This document shows, piece after piece, positions 23,767 to 36,000 of a stretch of 64,000 bases of DNA. Both the position numbers and the translations under genes were made by a program. The stretch's first letter is position 1, and the number at the start of each line of letters is the position of its first letter. This stretch comes from Tetrahymena thermophila SB210 (lineage: Eukaryota; Ciliophora; Oligohymenophorea; Hymenostomatida; Tetrahymenidae): positions 62,001 through 126,000 of the forward strand of contig NW_002476302.1 in the NCBI RefSeq assembly GCF_000189635.1, written 5' to 3'. Under the pieces are notes generated by a model. That model searched no databases and was not told where the DNA came from. It saw only the letters and a list, made by a program, of their open reading frames with translations.

Positions 23767-26259
23767 TCACTTACCACTTATTTCATCATTTTTAAAGTTT
23801 CCTTCATATTTATCTCCATTCCAGTATTCTAAAGTACCTTTGCCTTCTTTCTTACCTTTAACCCAATAGCCTTCATATTTTTTTCTAATGTCATTTTCAC
23901 TATAAAAATAAATACCTTTTCCATTAAAACTACCATTTTAGAATTATCCTTCATACATATCACCTTTTCTATACTCTAAAATTCCAAAACCTTCAAATTT
24001 ATCATTTACCCATTCACCTTCGTATTTCTTTAAGATACTTGTTTCACTGTAATAAAGTATTCCTTTGCCAATTTTTTAACCATTTTTGAAATTTCCTTCA
24101 TATTTATCTCCATTCAAATATTCTATTCCTTTTCCATTAAAACTACCATTTTAGAACTATCCTTCATACTTATTACCATTTCTAAATTCTAAAATTCCAA
24201 AACCTTCAAATTTATCATTTGCCCATTCACCTTCGTATTTCTTTGAGATATTTGCTTCATTATAATAAAGTATTCCTTAACCACTTCTTTAATCATTTTT
24301 GAAATTTCCTTTATATTTATCTCCATTCCAGTATTCTAAAGTACCTTGGCCTTCTTTCTTGTCATTAACCCAATAACCTTCATATTTTTTTCTAATGTCA
24401 TTTTCACTATAAAAATAAATTCCTTTTCCATTAAAAATATAGTTTTAGAACTACCCTTCATACATGTCACCGTTCCTAAATTCTAAAATTCCAAAACCTT
24501 CAAATTTATCATTTGCCCATTCACCTTCGTATTTCTTTAAGGTATTTGCTTCACTATAATAAAGTATTCCGTTACCACTTTTTTAACCATTTTTGAAATT
24601 TCCTTCATATTTATCTCCATTCAAATATTATTTTCCTTTTCCATTAAAACTACCATTTTAGAACTATCCTTCATACTTATCACCATTTCTAAATTCTAAA
24701 ATTCCAAAACCTTCAAATTTATCATTTACCCATTCACCTTCATATTTTTTTCTAAAGGCATTATCACTATAAAAATAAATTCCTTTTCCATTAAAAATAT
24801 AGTTTGAGAACTATCCTTCATATATATCACCGTTTCTAAATTCTAAAATTCCAAAACCTTCAAATTTATCATTTACCCATTCACCTTTGTATTTCTTTAA
24901 GATACTTGTTTCACTATAATAAAGTATTCCTTTGCCGCTTCTTTAACCATTTTTGAAATTTCCTTCATATTTATCTCCATTCAAATACTCTATTCCTTCT
25001 CCATTAAAACTACCATTTTAGAACTATCCTTTATACATGTTACCATCTCTAAATTCTAAAATTCCAAAACCTTCAAATTTATCATTTACCCATTCACCTT
25101 CGTATTTCTTTGAGATATTTACTTCACTAAAATAAAGTATTCCTTTACCACTTCTTTAATCATTTTTAAAATTTCCTTCATATTGATCTCCATTCCAGTA
25201 TTCTAAAGTACCATTACCTTCTTTCTAATCATTAACCCAATCACCTTCATATTTTTTTATAATCTTTTATTCGCTATAAAAGTAAATTCCTTTTCCATTC
25301 ATCTTTCCCTCTTTCATTTCACCTTAGTACCTATCACCATTTTAAAACTATTTTACAACAATTTATCCTTTTTGATTGTCTGAGTTACTCTTCTCAAACT
25401 ATTTCAATTCATCTAAACAAAATTGAAGATGAATTCTATTTTTAGGTTCTACGCTCATCATTTGAAAAGCTAAATTAACTAACTCTTTACACGGGTTTTC
25501 TTAAATAGAAGGAAATATCCCTTTCTTTATATTAATCATATTCAAACCAAATATGTTTATATTACAAAGAAAGCAAATAATACATCCTACTGAGTAAATA
25601 TCAGATTATTTACTAAGTTTACCTTCAATTTATTCTGGGGACATATAATCCAAACTTCCACCTTTTGAAATAGTGTGAGATTTAGATCCTAAGAGTTATT
25701 TAGACATTCCTAAATCACATATTTTTATTTTATCATCATCATTGATAAGAATATTTTAAGGCTTTAAGTCGCTGTGTATAATATTTTTATCATGAATAGC
25801 TAAAACACCTTCAATAATTTAAGTACAAATTTCAACGATTTCTTCTTTTTTAATATCGTTTTGTTTAAAAAAGTTAAACAGATTACCTTTTTAACAAAAC
25901 TCTGAAATGATAAAAAAGCATTCATTGTCTTCATCGTAAAGCTGCTAATAACTTTTGATGACGTTGGGATGATTAATTAAAAGGCATTTCTAATATTCTT
26001 AAATATTTTCTTTTAAAATATCAGCATTTGTTACAATGATAATCTTTATAGCTACATATCTTTTGCTATTCGAAGAATCAATAGCTTTCATAACAACACC
26101 GAAACTTCCAGAATCTATCAATTAAACTACAAGGTAGCCATATTATGATAGAAAGTTTATAGATTGCTAAATTTAGTTAGAAGTTATATAACTTTATTTA
26201 CTTTGCAAAAAATCTTTGATTTCCTCTTTGCTTAGCTTTTAAACTTCTTTGTTTTACAT
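23767..26259 (-). CDS. Kinase-MORN gene A: protein kinase with about 22 MORN repeats
   Basis: Single exon, 830 residues, ATG at 26259 to TGA at 23769-23767. The kinase domain (about residues 45-300) has Gly loop [15 protein letters not shown], lysine motif YVAIKI, catalytic loop [17 protein letters not shown] in [12 protein letters not shown] and SPE in DYMSPEQIEG. The usual HRD is HSD and DFG is DLG, so this is a non-RD kinase. The catalytic Asp, Lys and Asn are present, so it may be active. From about residue 311 on come MORN repeats in pairs of about 46-48 residues (pattern YEGxW / [10 protein letters not shown] / YEGNF / GKGIYFYSE). MORN arrays bind membranes or scaffold cytoskeletal assemblies in other proteins. 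The TGA sits where paralogous repeats have GGA (Gly), so the gene ends early compared with an ancestral array. It is one of four tandem paralogues on this strand. Confidence 0.9.
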
Positions 26260-27224
26260 TTTAAAATCCAATATTTAAATTAATTAATTAATCAATTAAT
26301 AAATAAATATTCTAATTAATCTATAAATAAATAAGTTAATCAAAAAAAATAATAAATCTTTAATTTTAAATGATAACCACAATCTTTTAATTAGATGATT
26401 ATAACAAATAATAATTTTTTATATTTAGTAATAAAGCCTTTTTTTATTATTTTTAAAATTATATTTTTATTTTAAATTAAATAAATATTTTTATAACAGT
26501 TTTATGAATTATAATATTATACTTTTAATTTTTTTTATTGAAGTTAAATGAAATAAAAATATTAAAACTCACTTAAATTTTTTTAGCTTTTAAAAACCTC
26601 TATTTTCACTTTAAGATTGAAATAATTTTTCAATAATTTAAATAAAATTCTAACTAAATTTACTTTAAAATTTTCATTATAATAATTAAGCATATTATTT
26701 TTTTAAATAATAATCAATTATAAATTTAAAATTTAATACATCATTTTAGTTAAGTAACTCTTATTACAAATTTATAATATTTTATACAATATTTAATTTA
26801 TTTTAATATAAAAAATTATTAAATTGATCAATTTATTAAATATTTAAATCATAATTTATAAGATTTAATTATTTAAAACTAGTGTTGAGCAAAATTATTT
26901 GATATAATTTGTTACAATTCGTGTATGTAGCATTGAAAAAGACAGTACCTTAGGGTACTATATGTATATATATTTAAAATTATTATTTTTATGTTTTTAA
27001 ATGCTATTAGTTAAATAAATTCTATAAGGGAAAAATGAAAATTAAAGAAAGCAATTTAAATATTAAAATGAATTAATGAGATAAAAATCAAACCTTTTAT
27101 TAGTATTACAAATAAATCTGAATTTTTATTAGATAACTCCGTTTTTATAGTCAAAAACAAAAAAAAATAACTATTATATAAAATAGCTCAAAACTATTAA
27201 TATTTATTTATTTTTATAATATTT
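26260..27224. other. intergenic region between kinase-MORN genes A and B
   Basis: AT-rich spacer with the promoter of A. The part at about 27005-27224 (AATTCTATAAGGGAAAAATG and following) is shared with the 3' flanks of genes C (about 29380-29540) and D (about 32880-33060), so the duplicated unit included 3' flanking DNA. Confidence 0.6.
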
Positions 27225-28856
27225 TCAATTAGTTTAAAATTTATCATCAATCCACTCACCATTAAGTTTTTAACCATTTTAATCTAATTAGATTCCTTTT
27301 CCATTCTTTTTCCCATTCTTGAAGTTTCCTTCATATTTAGTACCATTTTTATACTCTAAAATTCCAAAGCCTTCCTATTTATCATTAACCCATAATCCAT
27401 CATAGCTCTTTTTAATATCATCTTCTTTATAGTAGAAGATTCCCTTTCCATTAAATTCACCATTTTTAAACTACCCTTCATACCTATTCCCATTTTTATA
27501 TTCCATAATTCCAAAGCCATCTTTTTAATTACTAGCCCACTATCCTTCATACTTCTTTATATTGTCGCCTTGTTTATAGTAGTAGATTCCCTTTCCATTA
27601 AAATCATCATTTTTGAATTATCCTTCATACTTATTCCCACTTTTATATTCCAAAATACCAAAGCCATCTTTTTGATTATTAACCCACTATCCTTCATACT
27701 TCATTTTATTATCACCTTCTTTATAATAGTAGTAAATTCCCTTTCCATTAAAACAATCGTTTTTGAAGTATCCTTCATACTTATTCCCACTTTTATATTC
27801 CAAAATACCAAAGCCATCCTTTTTATCATTAACCCACTATCCTTCATACTTCTTTCTTATATTATCTTCTTTATAGTAGTAGATCCCTTTTCCATTCATC
27901 TTTCCATCTTTCACTTCACCTTCGTATCTATCACCATTTTAAAACTATTTTACAACAATTTCTCCTTTTTGATTGTGTGAGTTAATCTTCTAAAACTATT
28001 TCAACTAATCTAAAGAATCTTGAAGCTAAATTCTATTTTTAGGCTCTACACTCATCATTTTAAAAGCTAAATTAACTAACTCTTTAAAGCAATTTTCCTA
28101 TATAGGAGGAAATATCCCTTTCTTTATATTAACCATATTCAAACCAAATATGTTAACATTACAAAGAAAGCAAATAATACATCCAACTGAATATATGTCA
28201 GATTATTTACTAATCTTACCTTCAATTTATTCTGGTGACATATAATCCAAACTTCCACCTTTGGAAATGGTGTGAGATTTTGATCCTAAAAGTTATTTAG
28301 ACATTCCTAAATCACATATTTTTATTTTATCATCATCATTGATAAGAATATTTTAAGGCTTTAAGTCGCTGTGTATAATATTTTTATCATGAATAGCTAA
28401 AACACCTTCAATAATTTAAGCACAAATTTCAACAATTTCTTCTTTTTTAATATTGTTTTGTTTAAAAAAGTTAAACAGATTACCTTTTTAACAAAACTCT
28501 GTAATGATAAAAAAGCATTCATTCTCTTCATCATAAAGCTACTAATAATTTTTGATGACGTTGGGATGATTAATTAAAAGGCATTTCTAATATTCTTAAA
28601 TGTTTTCTTTTAAAATTTCAGTATTTGTTACTATGATAAGCTTTATTGCTACATATCTTTTGCTATTCGAAGAATCAATAGCTTTCATAACAATACCAAA
28701 ACTTCCAGAATCTATCAATTAAACTACATGGTAGCCATATTATGATAGAAAGTTTATAGATTGCTAAATTTAGTTAGAAGTTATTTAACTTTATTTACTT
28801 TGCAAAAAATCTTTGATTTCCTCTTTGCTTAGCTTCTAAACTTCTTTGTTTTACAT
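27225..28856 (-). CDS. Kinase-MORN gene B: protein kinase with about 10 MORN repeats
   Basis: Single exon, 543 residues, ATG at 28856 to TGA at 27227-27225. The kinase part is nearly identical to that of gene A, with HSD in the catalytic loop and DLG in place of DFG. The MORN array (about residue 308 onward) is the shortest of the four. Its last full repeats end [26 protein letters not shown] and a degenerate cap LNGEWIDDKFQTN before TGA. The same cap motif ends gene C and, out of frame, gene D, so it is the ancestral C-terminus of the family. The opposite strand is open by chance (27570-27980) because the MORN repeats have a regular codon pattern. It probably phosphorylates proteins at a membrane or cytoskeletal site held by the MORN array; this is inference. 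Confidence 0.9.
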
Positions 28857-29542
28857 TATAAAAACCAATATTCTAATAAATCTATTAAAAAATATATTTT
28901 TTTAATAAATATTAAACTAAATATAGTTAATCAACAAATATACAATTAATCATTAGTTTTAAATGAGGATCACAATAAAGAAAATATAAATTTTTATTTC
29001 AACTAATATGGTCAAATAAATAAAAAATAAAATGTACCATAAGTTCTGTTTATTTAAATGTGACCTTAAGGGAAATTTAATAAAAATATTTTATATTTTT
29101 AAAAATCTAAAATTTTAAAAAAGCTGTTAATTAAAATAATTACCTAGAATCAATCATTCGCAATAATCTGCAAATCTTCTTATAAATAATATTCTCAATA
29201 TAAATTTAATATTTTTATTAAACTAATTAGAAAATTTATTACTAAACTTATCAATAATTCAAATTTAAATATATCAAAATTGACCCAAAAATTATGATTT
29301 CTAAAAACAAAAATAGTAATAATTTACAAATTTTTAGGAAAAATTCTTATTTTTAAGTTTTTAAATGCTGGTAATTTAATAAATTCGATAAGGGATAAAT
29401 GAAAATTAAGGAAAGCAAACAAAATCTTAATATTAGTGAATGAGGTAAAAATAAAATAATTTTTAAGGATTACACTGAAGTTTTATAAGATAACTCAACT
29501 TTTATTGTCAAAAAAAAAATAATAACTATTATATCAAATAGT
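28857..29542. other. intergenic region between kinase-MORN genes B and C
   Basis: AT-rich spacer with the promoter of B. The part from about 29380 repeats the 3'-flank sequence seen after genes B and D. Confidence 0.6.
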
Positions 29543-31657
29543 TCAAAACTATTAATATTTACTTATTTTATAATATATTTAATTATTTTAAAATTTATCA
29601 TCAATCCACTCACCATTAAGTTTTTAACCATTTTAATCTAATTAGATTCCTTTTCCATTCTTTTTCCCATTCTTGAAGTTTCCTTCATATTTAGTACCAT
29701 TTTTATACTCTAAAATTCCATAGCCTTCCTATTTATCATTAACCCATTATCCTTCATATCTCTTTCTAGTATCATCTTCATTATAGTAGTAGAAGATTCC
29801 CTTTCCATTAAAATGATTATTTTTAAACTACCCTTCATACATTGAGCCATTCTTCCATTCAAAAATTCCAAAACCTTCAAACTAATCATTTACCCATTCA
29901 CCTTCATATTTCTTTGAATCATATCTTTCACTGTAATATATTACTCCTTTGCCATTTCTTGAGCCATATTTGAAATTACCTTCATATCTACTCCCATTTT
30001 TATATTCCATAATTCCAAAACCTTCTTATTTATCAGAGACCCACTCTCCTTCATACTTTTTTTCTTAATCTTAATCACTATAATAGTAAATTCCTTTTCC
30101 ATTAAAATCACCATTTTTAAAATACCCTTCATACCTCTAGCCACTCCTCCATTCCAAAATTCCAAAGCCTTCAAACTAATCATTTAACCATCCACCTTCG
30201 TATTTCTTTGAATTATTTGTTTTACTGTAATATAATACTCCTTAGCCATTTCTTGAGCCATTTTTGAAATTACCTTCATACCTATTTCCATTTTTATATT
30301 CCATAATCCCAAAACCTTCTTATTTATCCGAGACCCACTCTCCTTCATACTTTTTTTCTGAATCTTAATCTCTATAATAGTAAATTCCTTTTCCATTAAA
30401 ATCACCATTTTTAAATTACCCTTCATACCTCGAGCCGCTCCTCCATTCAAAAATTCCAAAACCTTCAAACTAATCATTTACCCATTCACCTTCATACTTC
30501 TTTGAATCATATGTTTCACTGTAATATATTACTCCTTTGCCATATCTTGAGCCACTTTTGAAATTACCTTCATACATATTCCCATTTTTATACTCCATAA
30601 TTCCAAAACCTTCTTATTTATCAGAGACTCACTCACCTTCATATTTTTTTTTTGAATCTTGCTCTCTATAATAGTAAATTCCTTTTCCATTCATCTTTCC
30701 ATTTTTCATTTCACCTTCGTATCTATCACCATTTTAAAATTACTTTACAATAATTTCTTGTTTTCGTTTTTGATTATCTGAGTTACTCTTCTTAATTAAT
30801 TTCAACTAATCTAAGCAATCTTGAAGCTAAATTCTATTTTTAGGCTCTACACTCATCATTTGAAAAGCTAAATTAACTAATTCTTTATAGGAGGTTTCTT
30901 ATATAGAAGGAAATATCCCTTTCTTTATATTAACCAAATTCAAACCAAATATGTTAATATTACAAAGGAAGCAAATAATACATCCAACTGAGTAAATGTC
31001 AGATTATTTACTAATCTTACCTTCAATTTATTCTGGGGACATATAATCTAAACTTCCACCTTTTGAAATGGTCTGAGATTAGGATCCTAATAGTTATTTA
31101 GACATTCCTAAATCGCATATTTTTATTTTATCATCATTATTAATAAGAATATTTTAAGGCTTTAAGTCGCTGTGTACAATATTTTTATCATGAATAGCTA
31201 TAAGACCTTCAATTATTTAAGAGCAAATTTCAATAATTTCTTCTTTTTTAATATTATTTTGCTTAAAAAAGTTAAACAGATTACCTTTTTAACAAAACTC
31301 TGTAATGATAAATTAGCATTCATTCTCTTAGTCATAAAGCTGCTAATAATTTTTGACGACGTTCGGGTGATTAATTAAAAGGCATTTCTAATATTCTTAA
31401 ATATTATCTTTTAAAATGTCAATATTTGTTACTATGATTAGCTTTATTGCTACAAATTTTTTGTTATTCTAAGAATCAAAAGCTTTCATAATAACACCGA
31501 AACTCCCAGAATCTATCAATTAAACTACATGGTAGCCATATTATGATAGAAAGTTTATAGACTGCAAAATTTAGCTAGAAGTTATTTAACTTTTTTTGCT
31601 TTGCAAAAAATCTTTGATTTCCTATTCGCTTATCTTCTAATCTTTTTTGCTTTACAT
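29543..31657 (-). CDS. Kinase-MORN gene C: protein kinase with about 17 MORN repeats
   Basis: Single exon, 704 residues, ATG at 31657 to TGA at 29545-29543. The kinase domain follows the family pattern (HSD catalytic loop, DLG). The MORN array starts near residue 312 and uses a somewhat different repeat subtype from D (for example WNGGxARGYEGxF and [11 protein letters not shown]-like units). After the family cap LNGEWIDDKF the frame runs on for about 16 residues (QNNQIYYKISKYQQF) to the TGA, whereas gene B stops four residues after the cap. Frames were checked across the array and no internal TGA is present. Function as for the paralogues: a kinase tethered by MORN repeats, target unknown. 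Confidence 0.9.
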
Positions 31658-32215
31658 TTTAAAATCCAATATTCTAATCTCTTAATAAATATTCTAATTA
31701 ATCTAAAAATAAATATTTTTACAATAAATATTAAACTAAGTATTTAATGAAAGAAACAATAAATCTTTAGTTTTATATGAGAACCATAAAAAAATAAAAA
31801 TAAATTTTTATTTCAATAGAATATTGTCAAATATAGCATATGAATAAGCTATAAATTAGATTAATAAAATAAGTAATAATTTTTTTATTTAGACATTAAG
31901 ATTTTTTTATCAATTTTAAAATAAAATTATTTATTCTAATATTTTATGAATTACAATATTATAATGTTAATTTATTTTTATTGAAGTAAAAATTTATAAA
32001 AATAGTAAAATTTTATTATTTTTTTAGTTGGGTTGAAAGAATTTTTAAATAAAATAAAACCTAAATTTATTTTAATTTATTTTACAGTTAATTAATTTAA
32101 ATAATTTATTTATCTCATAAATTTATTAAAATAAAAATGAAAAATAATTCTTAAATTTTATGAGCTATTAACAAATATAATAACCAAGTTTTAAATATAC
32201 TTAATTCAAAAATTA
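31658..32215. other. intergenic region
   Basis: AT-rich spacer upstream of kinase-MORN gene C; nothing recognised. Confidence 0.55.
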
Positions 32216-32644
32216 TATTTTAACAGAAGCATATTTTAATAAAATAAACTGAATAACTCCTACTAAATGTATATTTTATTTTTTATAATATGTTTTTATT
32301 GTAAACTCTTTGTAGAATAATATTTCTTTTTCTTATCCTCTTTCATCTTTTTCTCTTCTAATATATAAGTAAGGCTCCTATAAATATTCTATTACTTTAA
32401 ATGGCTTGATTATAGTTTGTTTTCTATCTAAATTTTGGTGTCATGCAAATATTTTAATGGATTTAAAGCTAAATAATCATCATTTTATATAATAAAATCT
32501 TATGTATGAGATTATACTTTAATCTAATTGGTTTTTTCTCCAACATTATCATTTAACTAGTTTGTATTTGGATTTTAATGATTCAGTATGTCCTGTTCAT
32601 TTTGGTTTTTTAGATAATTTATTTAAATTAATTATTCATACATT
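32216..32644 (-). CDS. Small Gln/Lys/Asn-rich protein, copy 2
   Basis: 142-residue frame, ATG at 32644 to TGA at 32218-32216, with TAA/TAG as Gln. It begins MYEQLIQINYLKNQNEQDIL and continues NHQNPNTNQLNDNVGEK, which matches the frame at 22.7-23.1 kb. The middle has a Lys/Glu cluster (EEKKMKEDKKKKYY). No domain, signal or membrane segment is seen. It lies about 0.4 kb beyond the end of kinase-MORN gene D, mirroring the copy beyond gene A, so it was probably carried along when the kinase gene duplicated. Whether it is a real protein is uncertain: in this code frames of this size can occur by chance, but shared protein-level similarity with copy 1 favours a real or formerly real gene. Confidence 0.45.
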
Positions 32645-33057
32645 AAAAAAAAAATTACTACATCAAAGTAATAATATTTCTCTTTTTTATTTTATTTTTT
32701 TGAACAAAATTGACCCAAAAAATTATGGATTGTAAAAACAAAATTAAAAAAAATACTATACTATTTCATTAAAATATATTTATCAGTTAGAGTGCTTGTG
32801 CTTAACAACTTGAGCTTGCTAAAATAGCAATAATTTACAATTTTTTAGGGAAAATTATTATTTTTTTTTTATAAATGTTATTAGTTTAATAAATTTGATA
32901 AGGGATAAATGAAAATTAAAGAAAGCAATCAAAATCTTAAAATGAGTTAATGAGGTAAAAATTAAACCTTTTATAAGGATTAAAATTAAATCTGAAATTT
33001 TATTAAAAAACTCCGCTTTATAGTTAAAAATAAAAAATAACTATAATATCAAATAGT
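32645..33057. other. intergenic region downstream of kinase-MORN gene D
   Basis: AT-rich; carries the family 3'-flank sequence (about 32880-33057) also found after genes B and C. Part near 32640-32700 resembles DNA downstream of gene A. Confidence 0.55.
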
Positions 33058-36000
33058 TCAAAACTATTAATATTTATTTATTTCTGTAATATTTTCAATT
33101 ATTTTTAAATTTATCATCAATCCACTCACCATTAACTTTTTAATCAATATAATCTAATTAGATACTTTTCCAATCTTTTTCCCATTCTTGAAGTATCCTT
33201 CATATTTAGTACCATTTTTATACTCTAAAATTCCAAAACCTTCCTATTTATCATTAGCCCATTATCCTTCATACTTCTTTCTTTTGTCACCTTCATTAAA
33301 GTAGTAGATTCCCTTTCCATTAAAATTATCATTTTTGAATGATCCTTCATACTTACCCCCATTTTTATATTCCAAAATACCAAAGCCTTCTTTTTTATCT
33401 TTAGCCCACTATCCTTCATACTTCTTTCTATTGTCACCTTCATTATAGTAGTAGATTCCCTTTCCATTAAAATCGCCATTTTTGAATGATCCTTCATACT
33501 TATCCCCATTTTTAAATTCTAAAATACCAAAGCCATTCCTTTTACCATTAGCCCACTATCCCTCATACTTCTTTCTATAGTCACCTTCATTAAAGTAGTA
33601 GATTCCCTTTCCATTAAAAAGATTATTGTCGAATTATCCTTCATACTTATCCCCATTTTTAAATTCCAAAATACCAAAGCCATTCCTTTTACAATTAGCC
33701 CACTATCCCTCATACTTCTTTTCACAGTCATCTTTATTAAAGTAGTAGATTCCCTTTCCATTAAAAAGATCATTGTCGAATGATCCTTCATACTTATCCC
33801 CATTTTTAAATTCCAAAATACCAAAGCCATTCCTTTTACCATTAACCCACTATCCCTCATACTTCTTTCTATTGTCACCTTCATTATAGTAGTAGATTCC
33901 CTTTCCATTACTAAGATCATCTTTGAACTACCCTTCATACTTATCCCCATTTTTATATTCTAAAATACCAAAGCCTTCTTTTTTACTATTAGTCCACTAT
34001 CCTTCATACTTCTTTCTTATGTTATCTTCTTTATAATAGTAAATTCCCTCTCCATTAAAAAGATCATTGTCGAATGATCCTTCATACTTATTCCCATTTT
34101 TCAATTCTAAAATGCCAAAGCCTTCTTTTTTACAATTAACCCACTATCCCTCATACTTCTTTCCACAGTTACCTTCATTAAAGTAGTAGATTCCCTTTCC
34201 ATTAAAAAGATTATTGTCGAATGATCCTTCATACTTATCCCCATTTTTAAATTCCTAAATACCAAAGCCATTCCTTTTACCATTAACCCACTATCCCTCA
34301 TATTTCTTTCCACAGCCACCTTCATTATAGTAGTAGATTCCCTTTCCATTAAAAAGATTATTGTCGAATGATCCTTCATACTTATCCCCATTTTTAAATT
34401 CTAAAATACCAAAGCCATTCATATTATTATTAGCCCACTATCCCTCATACTTCTTTCTATAGTCACCTTCATTATAGTAGTAGATTCCCTTTCCATTAAA
34501 AAGATTATTGTCGAATGATCCTTCATACTTATCCCCATTTTTAAATTCCAAAATACCAAAGCCATTCTTTTTACAATTAGCCCACTATCCCTCATACTTC
34601 TTTTCACAGTCATCTTTATTAAAGTAGTAGATTCCCTTTCCATTACTAAGATCATCTTTGAATTATCCTTCATACTTATCTCCATTTTTCAATTCTAAAA
34701 TGCCAAAGCCTTCTTTTTTACTATTAACCCAATATCCCTCATATTTCTTTCTACAGTCACTTTCATTATAGTAGTAGTAGATTCCCTTTCCATTTAAAAG
34801 ATTATTGTCGAATGATCCTTCATACTTATTCCCATTTTTAAATTCCAAAATACCAAAGCCATTCCTTTTACCATTAGCCCACTATCCTTCATACTTCATT
34901 CCACAGTCACCTTCATTATAGTAGTAGATTCCCTTTCCATTACTAAGATCATCTTTGAACTACCCTTCATACTTATCCCCATTTTTATATTCTAAAATAC
35001 CAAAGCCTTCTTTTTTACTATTAACCCAATATCCCTCATATTGCTTTCTACAGTCACTTTCATTATAGTAGTAGTAGATTCCCTTTCCATTTAAAAGATT
35101 ATTGTCGAATGATCCTTCATACTTATTCCCATTTTTAAATTCCAAAATACCAAAGCCATTCCTTTTACCATTAACCCGCTATCCCTCATACTTCTTTCTA
35201 TTGTCACCTTCATTATAGTAGTAGATTCCCTTTCCATTTAAAAGATTATTGTCGAATGATCCTTCATACTTATCCCCATTTTTAAATTCCAAAATACCAA
35301 AGCCATTCCTTTTACCATTAGCCCACTATCCTTCATACTTCATTCCACAGTCACCTTCATTATAGTAGTAGATTCCCTTTCCATTAAAAAGATCATCTTT
35401 GAACTATCCTTCATACTTATCCCCATTTTTATATTCTAAAATACCAAAGCTTTCTTTTTTACTATTAGCCCACTATCCTTCATACTTCATTCTTATATTA
35501 TCTTCTTTATAATAGTAGATTCCCTTTCCATTCATCTTCCCATCTTTCATTTCACCTTCGTATCTATCACCATTTTAAAACTAAATTACAAAAATTTTTC
35601 CTTTTTGATTGTGTGAGTTAATCTTCTAAAACTATTTCAACTAATCTAAAGAATCTTGAAGCTAAATTCTATTTTAAGGTTCTACACTCATCATTTTAAA
35701 AGCTAAATTAACTAACTCTTTAAAGGAATTTTCCTATATAGGAGGAAATATCCCGTTCTTTATATTAACCATATTCAAACCAAATATGCTAACATTACAA
35801 AGAAAGCAAATAATACATCCAACTGAATATATGTCAGATTATTTACTAATATTACCTTCAATTTATTCTGGGGACATATAATCCAAACTTCCACCTTTTG
35901 AAATGGTGTGAGATTTAGATCCTAAAAGTTATTTAGACATTCCTAAATCACATATTTTTATCTTATCATCATCATTGATAAGAATATTTTAAGGCTTTAA

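Noticed and set aside
23767-23769. TGA in gene A as a recoded selenocysteine or Trp codon
   Set aside because: Sister repeats have Gly there, and the downstream repeats are eroded and soon lose frame, which fits a plain stop.
27570-27980. Open frame on the plus strand, hydrophobic
   Set aside because: It is the complement of MORN-coding sequence of kinase-MORN gene B; the regular repeat keeps the opposite strand open by chance.
29941-34685. Several Met/Lys-rich minus-strand frames within the MORN arrays of genes C and D
   Set aside because: They are in other frames than the kinase; repeats open all phases similarly. The kinase-linked frame carries the MORN motif.
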